Shown piece after piece: positions 12,001 through 21,000 of a stretch of DNA of 64,000 nt. The translations under genes were made by a program, and so were the position numbers. The notes under the pieces were generated by a model. It was not told the origin of the DNA, made no database searches, and was given only the letters and a program-made list of their open reading frames with translations. Source of the DNA: Isoetes taiwanensis. Lineage: Eukaryota; Streptophyta; Lycopodiopsida; Isoetales; Isoetaceae. The stretch spans positions 12,462,304-12,526,303 of the forward strand of contig JAJEKV010000015.1 of assembly GCA_021234155.1 (NCBI GenBank), read 5' to 3'. Each line of letters begins with the position of its first letter. The first letter of the stretch is position 1.

Positions 12001-15000
12001 AGAGCAATCTATGGAAGCCTGCATTGGCCCTGCTGCGAGGACCCGAGTTGGTGCACTTTGTGCAAAAAGGAGACTAACTGGAATGCTGCATCCAGTTGAA
12101 GCGGAGTGGCTGAAAATTCTGCCAATATGATTGCCAATATGATTGGATGCGGCACAGATGCTTATTTTGGACAGAGAATAGATTTGCAGTCTTTCTATAT
12201 GACCCCATTCTTTGGCTGTCATGTCCATTCCCCACATTAAAGCTCCGTATAGGGCAGCTGGTCTAACTAAGGTATTGAAAAGATGAAGCTTTGCTGGGAC
12301 ATCCTGAAAATCCGCTTTGAAACATTTCTTCTCTAGCATTGCAAGCGAGGCATATCCCTTTGTGAGTCTGTCATATGCTGCATCTTTCATGCTAAAGACG
12401 GGACCCTTAAATTGCACCCCCAAGTAAGTATAATGAGAGACCACTTCCACTTGTTGATTCATGAAAAAGAAGGTGCTGCGATCCATGCAAGCACGTGATG
12501 TGTTGAAAGCCATCACTTTTGTTTTGTCCAAGTTCACTTTAAGCTCGCTGAAGGCCTTCAGGAGAAGAGGATATAAGTACCACATCATCCGCATATAGAA
12601 GGATGGATATGCATTCATCAGCTAAAGCAGATCCAGCACCTCCAAGCGCTGCTACGAAGCTTTCCAGCTCGTCAATGTACAAAGAGTGTAGGGGATAAGG
12701 GACAGCCCTCTTTAACCCCATGTGCTGCTTATGTCATCCGACCAGCCCCCGGGCACTTTAATTCTTCCCAAAACATTTTCATAGAGCATCAAAACGGCCC
12801 ATATGACTTGATGCGACAATCCCAGTTCAGTAAGTCTATGAAATAGGCGATTCCAAGGGACCGTATCAAAGGCTTTGCGGAAATCCACAAAGCAGCAATA
12901 AACTTTTGTTTTCTTTGCTTTAGCTTCCTCAATGATAGACCGCAAGGTAAAGATATGATCTATTGTTGAGAAATTTCTCCTGAAACCGGCCTGACCCTTT
13001 GCTCTAAGGAGATTTATCTCCACGTGTTCACTAATAATCAAGTCCAATGCACATCCATATAATCTTGCCATGACATGTCCAATCATTATAAGGCGGTAGT
13101 TGTTTGTATTCATTGGGTCTCCAGCCTTAAAAATTGGCTTGATGATATTAATGGTCCATGCTTTTGGAAGCTTGAGCATATTATCTCATTGAATAAATCT
13201 GCCACAGTAGGCGCAAGGGTATCCATTCCATGGATCAGAAATTCAGCCTGCAGATCCTCACAATCTTTTGCTTTTCCAGTGTTCAATTTGCTTATAGCTT
13301 CTCGGATAAGGGAAGTGGAGAAAAGAGAGGAGGATTGGGGCTGGGGCTGGGGCTGCAATCCAATGTCAAGCAAATCTGCTTTTCCCACATCTAGGAGTGT
13401 TCGAGCATAAGTGGTCCAAACTTTTGGGTCTTTAAGGGGCAAATCAGATTTCTTAGCATGAAGCTTCTGCCAAAATTTAGCAGATTTATTACTGTACAGC
13501 ATGTTAAGCATGTCTTCCCTCACCTGCTTTATATATTCTCTTTTTTTCATGCGGATCAGCTTTTTGTATGCTTTCTTAGTTGCAGTAGCTGTAGAAGAGC
13601 AGGCTGCCAACTCTTCCTTGAGCTGCTTGTGAAGATTTTTGCATTCTTCGTCATACCGTGTTTTGAGGCATCTGTGCACGCCGTTTACGGAAGGAGCAAA
13701 GTTTGTGTGGGAAAGTATTTATGCAGGCTTGGTGTATAGCAGATGTGAGCAACGTGGCCTTTTCTTCCACATTATGAAAGATATGGATGTCCCTCAATCG
13801 GGTATCAAGCTCAAGATTGTAGATGAGATCAAGAGAGTGGTCAAACTCAAAACAAAAGTAGGGTGGTTCTTGGGGCAAGCTTGTGTCCAACTCAAAACAC
13901 GTTTTGAGGCAGAAGAGGAGAGGAGAATGGTCCCCAGTGGGTGGTTGCGGTGGAACTGAAAACTTCTCGATCTCTTTTGCCAAGGCTGGAGACCCCATCA
14001 GATAATCTACTACACTATGCCCGCCGCTTTGAGGATTACAAGTATAGTTGGATGAACCCAGCCATTGTAAATGACAAGATTAGCATCTGTCCAAATTCCA
14101 AAAGGAAGTGCCCATACCTTGTAACCTCCGCACCATCAGTGACTTTCGCATAGTATGAGTTTCAGCAGGAGATAAGGATGGCAGTAAGACAGGATCACCT
14201 TCAAAATCCACCAATTGAACTTGGGCATCCGCTGTTCTCGCATTAAAATCACCCATGAGCAGGATTTTGCCTTGCTTAGAGAATTCAGTGATATCATCAA
14301 ATAAAGCCATGTATGGAGAGGCGCCTTCTTGGATATCCACATCAGCATAATCAGAATTTTGCGGGGGGAAATAGCAGGCAGCAATATATATGTAATCTCC
14401 TGGAGAAGTTCTTATCTTGACCCACAAAAACCTTGCTGCTTCATCCTTTTTCACTATGGAAATGATTCCTGATAATTCTGATTTGTAGAAAAGAAAGAGC
14501 TATAGCCATGTCTGCAGAATGCTGCTTGGGTCTGTAAGAACAATTCAGCATTGTGTCTCAATCTATTCAGGACTTTCTGAACTTCCTTGCCCTACTTTTG
14601 AGACTACAGGACTGGGAATGGAGGTGAAGAACTGCTGTATGTTTTGCAGATGTTCTAAGCATACATACATATAATGAAACAAAACGTAGATAGCAGGTGC
14701 CCACATGGAAAAAATGACATCATTGACTATATAAAAATGATCTAGATACAAATGATCTACAAACACACTAAAATTTACTTTTTAATTAGATGTTTAGTTC
14801 GTTTTCTGCTTAAAGTCCAGTTTCATTTTCTATTGTGCAATAACTCACCATACATAGACCACCTCAATGTAGCATTAATGTTGAACTACTAAGGTCCATA
14901 TACTGTTGCACACCCTGTAGTACTATGACAATTGACTTTCCCCATCACTGATGTCTGTATATTAATCACCTATAACACTTACTCAACCCCTCAATGTTTT

Positions 15001-18000
15001 TTGACCTTATCCGTTTCCTAGAAGGCCATCAATTCAACTGAAATTCAAGCTTATATGCTGACCTGCATATTGCTTGCCAATCGTGTAGTATAATGGATGG
15101 GAGGGATTTTGTCCTGAAAATGGAATTTCATTTCACATACAGTGCGTATCTGCAACCAGAAAAGCTTATCAAGATCCAACAGCATAATGATCGCATAAAG
15201 AAAGTTGAAAAAGGAATTATAAAATTGATTACCTCCTCAAAAATCCAGTCTGCAATACCTCTCTCTTCCAAAAGTTTTATGTACTGAAAAACGAAGGCAA
15301 TTATATCTTCCACAGAGTCTGCAAGAAATGACAGCAAATTGGTTGCATTTATGCTTGGGAATCCTTTTGGGGCAACTTAGATCTCCTTTCAACAGTTAAA
15401 AATTAAATCCAGACAGGCCAAATGTGTCCAGTGAGGCCAAATGTATCCAGTGAGAACAGCGAGGGAGGGAGGCAGGGAGGGATTTTTTAACGTCTCGAGG
15501 ACCCATAGGTTCTATGGAATCAAGAACATACAAAATTATAGATCTGCAAGGAGGGTGAACGCAATTCGGCAATTTTAGAGGTTTGAACAGCTCCAAAATT
15601 TGTCAAACGTATGATTCCGGCAAAAATGAATTGCCAAACAGTAGGAAACATCTGAAACATATTTCATACACGCACACAACCCCTTTACTTTTTCACCCTT
15701 CCTCGATTATTTGAGGAAGATAAAGTATTATTTGGGAGGGATCATAACACGCTGTATCCAAAACCAGTAATTACATAGTGCACACTACTAGATCTTTCTG
15801 CCACAACAGGCAGAAACTAATAAGTGGGTTGAAGTGGTTAGGAAAAACAGACCTATTGAACCATTAAATGATATGAAAAACACCATCCCAGCCACTTGGA
15901 GAGCCCATAAAGCTCTCAATATCAGAATTACAGGATTGAAGGCCTTATCAGATCCTTTCAAAGCAGCAATTGATTTTGTCCAGCATAATCTTGACATCCA
16001 AGATCATGACATTGATAGATCCTGGAAGGTGAACAATGAAACTCGCAGTCTGCAACTTAGATGCTGTAGAAGCCCAAAGGTTTTTTCCTTCACTTATTTT
16101 ACGCAATAAGAAGAAAATTTTGTTCACCCTTCAAAACCCAACAATCTTAACCCTAAATCCAAATCAAACTCGGAAGTTTTAAATGAAGGTGGTTTTTGTA
16201 ATTCCTTATGTCAGCTATAAAAGCTTGTCGAAGATAGATCCTGTTCTTCTGGGAAGGCTTGCTTAGCTAGTGTCATAGCCAAAGGTTTAACTTCTTGTTT
16301 TGAGATAAATCGTTAGAGATGATAGCTCACATGGGCAGCATACACATGCTGTAAATTGCTGATCTACGTGCAACCAATAGCATCCATGTATTAAAAATAT
16401 GCTTAAGCCATATGCTATGGATAAAATGCCTATATATGTTGCTCATATGTAGTGGATGGTGTAAAGTAGTACAGATATTGTACATAGACCTGGGGAAAAA
16501 GGAGCAGAGCATTTTGGTGGTACCTTGTCCTGCATCTGTCAGTTCAATGTGGACAGAAAAAAAGGCATATTCTGAACTTGGCTCCATTTCTCCAGCACTT
16601 AAGCTGCTCGCCCACCCTGCAAAAACCAATGCATGCAATTTACATAAACCAATCTCACTCCTTCGATGAGCTAAATAACTTTTCTATGCTTCATTAACAT
16701 GCAAAAAATGTTGAGAAATCCACAGAAATGATCTCAGCATCAGTATTATATTGCCTCATGACTGAAGACGCCAAAACTTGCATAAAGATGTGGAACATCA
16801 TTGAGGAATAAAAAGGCTGGAATCTCCTCACTTGTCACTGCCAGCCATTCAACCTTTCTATTGTTGGTTTAAAATATTCTAACACTATTAAGCATGATTC
16901 AGCTATGGAGACCAATTTCTCGGCACTAGTTTGTTTTTTCCTTTCCTTATTTTTCATCCAAGAAATTTGCCACTAGCAACAGCTGAATTAGTGAAGAATT
17001 AGATAAGTCTTAGGAAAATGACCAAGAACGTGCAAGTTTGGATGGGTGCTAGACACTCCAGCATCGTTAGCACACTATCGTAAAATTTGGACATGGCAGG
17101 ACCTGTTCTAATCAGTTAAGGATGTGATTCTAGTTCCTATAAAAGTGAAATCTTGAGTGTTGCTGCATTTGATAAGATGGGTTATACAATTTACAAGAAA
17201 AAATCATATTATATCACAGCTTCAACCTGGGCACAGATCCAATTCCGATGGCTTATACACTTTGAATGCTATACCTATCATAAAGTTCTACATTGGTTGC
17301 AGCCAATTGGTCATTCTAAACAGCAATTTGCATGCAAGATGGCAGTCTTGCTTTAGGAATGGCTTCACAATTAGGTAAGATAGAATGACTGTCTAACAAC
17401 TGACAAGAAATGCGAATGCTTGTAACTTTGGCAAGCAGGTAGTTATTTGTCCTCTTCACAATTTCAGGTACTTCATTACCTCCCTTACTGATTTCAGCAG
17501 GTATCCCTGAATTATAAATCAAAATCTGAGGCTTTACCAAATTTCACTGCTCTCATAGAGAGTGAGTTTGGTGCTCAAAATAAAACAAATGGTTGGTAAT
17601 ATATCAGTTTAAGATATCTAGAGAGAATTGAGAGTTCTCTACGTACATGGTGAAAATGGAGCAGCTGAAAGGAACATTAAATCCTTCTACATACCAGATG
17701 TTTTATGACATCCTATAAAAAATTAAAAAACAAAGAAATTATCCCTTTAACAGCAGCACATATTCTCCATAGATGTGAGTTTGTATGGCACCAAACCACG
17801 TGTCTTACTTTAGGTTGTTTGGGTGCTTAGCTTTTGCTATACCTCCATGAGAAATGTTGCAGCAAGGCAGATATGGCAGCCATTCTTCTTCATCATATCA
17901 TGAAGGATCTGCAGAACTTTTCCATCCATCTCAAGTGCAGGTTGGATCAGGTAAATTTCACTCTTCCAAAGGAGTCTCCTTGAGGCTTTTTAAAAGTGTT

Positions 18001-21000
18001 AAGCAGGCAGCTAACAAGAACTATAAGCAGGAATAACAGTATCACCTCATATTCTGCTCCAGCTGCTAGAAAAAACAGCCACCTTACCTTAATCTTCAAT
18101 ATTTTAATTTTTCTCTATACCTAGGCCACATGTTACTAGGATGCAAATTAGTGGTACATATAATTTAGAATTGTAATATTGGTCTCAAAGACCCCATCCA
18201 ATTATGCTCTAATGGATAAGATCGTATCCTTCCTTTATCATTTTCATTTATCCTTTATCGTTTTTATCCTCTCTTTTTTTCATTTTTATGTAACATCTCT
18301 AGGAGGCTGCAAATGCGCCCCTAGATGCACATGATTGCTGTATAAATGGTCTCATAGACCCAAGCGGTCTCTCATAGACGTTAATATATTCTTTCTTTAT
18401 CCTACTTGTTCTCGAGCAGGTGATGAAACTACGAGATGTTGCTAGGGCGCCTGGGGACTTGGACTGCATTTCAAAATGGTGATCTTAAAGAAGAAATTTT
18501 CATGCAGCAGCCTCTTAAATCTATGATAAAGTGTCAAGAACGATGTGCGGAAGCTCAAGAGGAGTGTATAATGACAGAAATAACTCTTAACGGTTAAGCA
18601 CACATATGTGCTGACATGGCAGCCTATGTATTTACATAGGACCATGGTTTATAGGTTATATTTATGTTCATGTATGCCCCTAGGTAGGTTAGGTGTCAAC
18701 GTGCTTGCTCTACGCGTCACATATGTGACTATCTTCTGTAACACCGAAGAAAAACAATCCAATCCATCGTATTTCGTTTTCTGAGTTTTCACTCCGTCTC
18801 TCTTTCTCTCTTGTTTTCTTGCTGTTTGGTTCTAGCCTAGATCACAAGTTTTGTCATATAAGGCCTTAAACAACATTCACAAGAAAATTAGGGGCTGTTT
18901 TCTGAGTACGATAAAGCCAGAACCACCACAATGCAAAGGACCAAACCCTAAGAATTTGTGCAGCAGTTACGGAGCATCTTGCCACTGGCATGTCCTACAT
19001 AATAAAAGCACAGACATATATGATAAGCACACACCTAAACTTTTAAGAAGTGCAAACAAAGAACCCTCTGCCTCGTGTCCAAGAAGATGGCCAATATACC
19101 GACATGCTGCTGCTTTATAGTTCTTAATCTCTGGTGTAATTGGCCACGCAAGATCAATTTTATGTAACTCTTTGATAGGAACTGCCTTAGCAAGCACCTA
19201 CAAACACAAAACAGCAGGATTCATAAGAAATAAAGCCTTCATTCTTGAAGTTTATGTAAGAACTGGTGCTCCTGCAAGAGCTACCCATTTCTCTCTGTGA
19301 CTCTGTGACCCCTAGAAACAGGTGGAAAATGCTTATAAAGGTAGAGAATAGAACTAAAAAGGAAGGAGGGAGGGAGGAAGAAATTGTCTAATTATTCTGT
19401 ATCCTGCAGCCAAATTTTAAAAAAGTTCTAAGAAATTAACATCTTCAGTAAGAACCAAGCTTCACCTGCAAATGCTCAGCAAGGCATGGATCCCCAGGAA
19501 TTTTTGGGGGAATTTTCTTTGTATTTTTCACCTCACTGAACTTTTCTTGAACAAGTTGTTCCAACCTATCCAGTGAGTCTAACAAGCAAGAAAACTGATT
19601 GTTACTTATAATTTGAACTCCTTATGACATAGTAATCGTGTTCCATAAGTATAAATGACATACCTTTACCATAAACTGCAAGACACATCACATTTGAAGA
19701 ATAGTGTTCTTCGTAGAACTTCAGCAATTGCTCACGTGTATCAATACCATTTTCTTTTGGTCGTGTATGGAGAGTTGCCAAGCTCCCTAAACATTATTGT
19801 ATTGTGCATATTTAATGGTTAATACAGCAACAGCTATGTTATTTACTGCTTACAGCTGAAGATATACAGCATTTTAGGCCAACATATTGACAATGATGTA
19901 ATATGTCATATACCTGTTCCAAATTTGTGAAATGGATGGTCTTTTGAGCTAACATGTCTGGACAGCTGAAAAACGTATCAAAAAAAAGCAATGTTTGACT
20001 GATTGTTGGAGAAAATCATTTAGAGACTATACATCTTATGGACTCAAATTTCTCATCTCATTTAGAACCTGGTCCCATCGTGACAGAATACATAGAGAAT
20101 GGTTAATCCTTTGATTAGGGTTCAGTACAGGGACGACCTCAAAAATATTAGTGAGAATGTTCATTTGGATAAAATTCCTCTCATGTGTTCAGGTTCTACA
20201 CGCTCGAGAACGAGCATCCATCGGGAAGGGAGGACTGTTACAGAGTGTGGGATAAAGCCTCTGAGAGGTCAGGCTCACTAAGGATCCACTCTTTTGTGCT
20301 CGAGGAGGAGCATCCATCAGGAGTGAGGGATGAGGGATAGAACCTCGGAAAGATTAATTAGGCTCACTAAGGATCCACCCTTTCAGACCTGATGGCTAGC
20401 CTTACAGCGTCAGGTTAACATATGTCAGCACACATTGTGCTTAACCAATACGGCGACTTCTGTTCTGTCAATTGGTACATGCTACTACACTAACCACCCA
20501 TTCAAAGGATTACTTCACCAAATCATTAAATTTTTAGCACTGTGAAAAACATTTGCTGCAAAGACTGTACATACTTGATCCAATCGCCATACATCCACAG
20601 TAAGATTTTTGCTATGCTCTGAGAAAAAAATACATTTCAAGAACAATTTACTTTATAAAGTGCCCTTATGAATGGAATAAAATAGTTTCTATAATAAGAG
20701 TAAAGAAGTCTGACCTGAATCAACAGCATTGATTTCTCTTCCAGTTGCATCCGCGGACATTAAAGGAGCAACAAAAAACTGCGCAAACCTGCAAGCTGAA
20801 GATATTAGTTTAGATGAATTTTAGCAACAATGTGGCATTGGACAATGATGTAATTATCAACTTTACAGCATTCAAACTTTTGAGCCATGAACTTAAAAGA
20901 ACTAGATAGCCTTTAATGTTTCCTCTGGCTGCCAGCTGCTGAAATCTCTTGTTTTAGCTTTCTGTGGCCATCATCATGAACCTTATTATCATACCAAGTA

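Noticed and set aside
15834-16109. Plus-strand ORF resembling the LINE ORF1 or gag style
   Set aside because: No zinc knuckle or RNA-recognition motif; similarity is only an impression.
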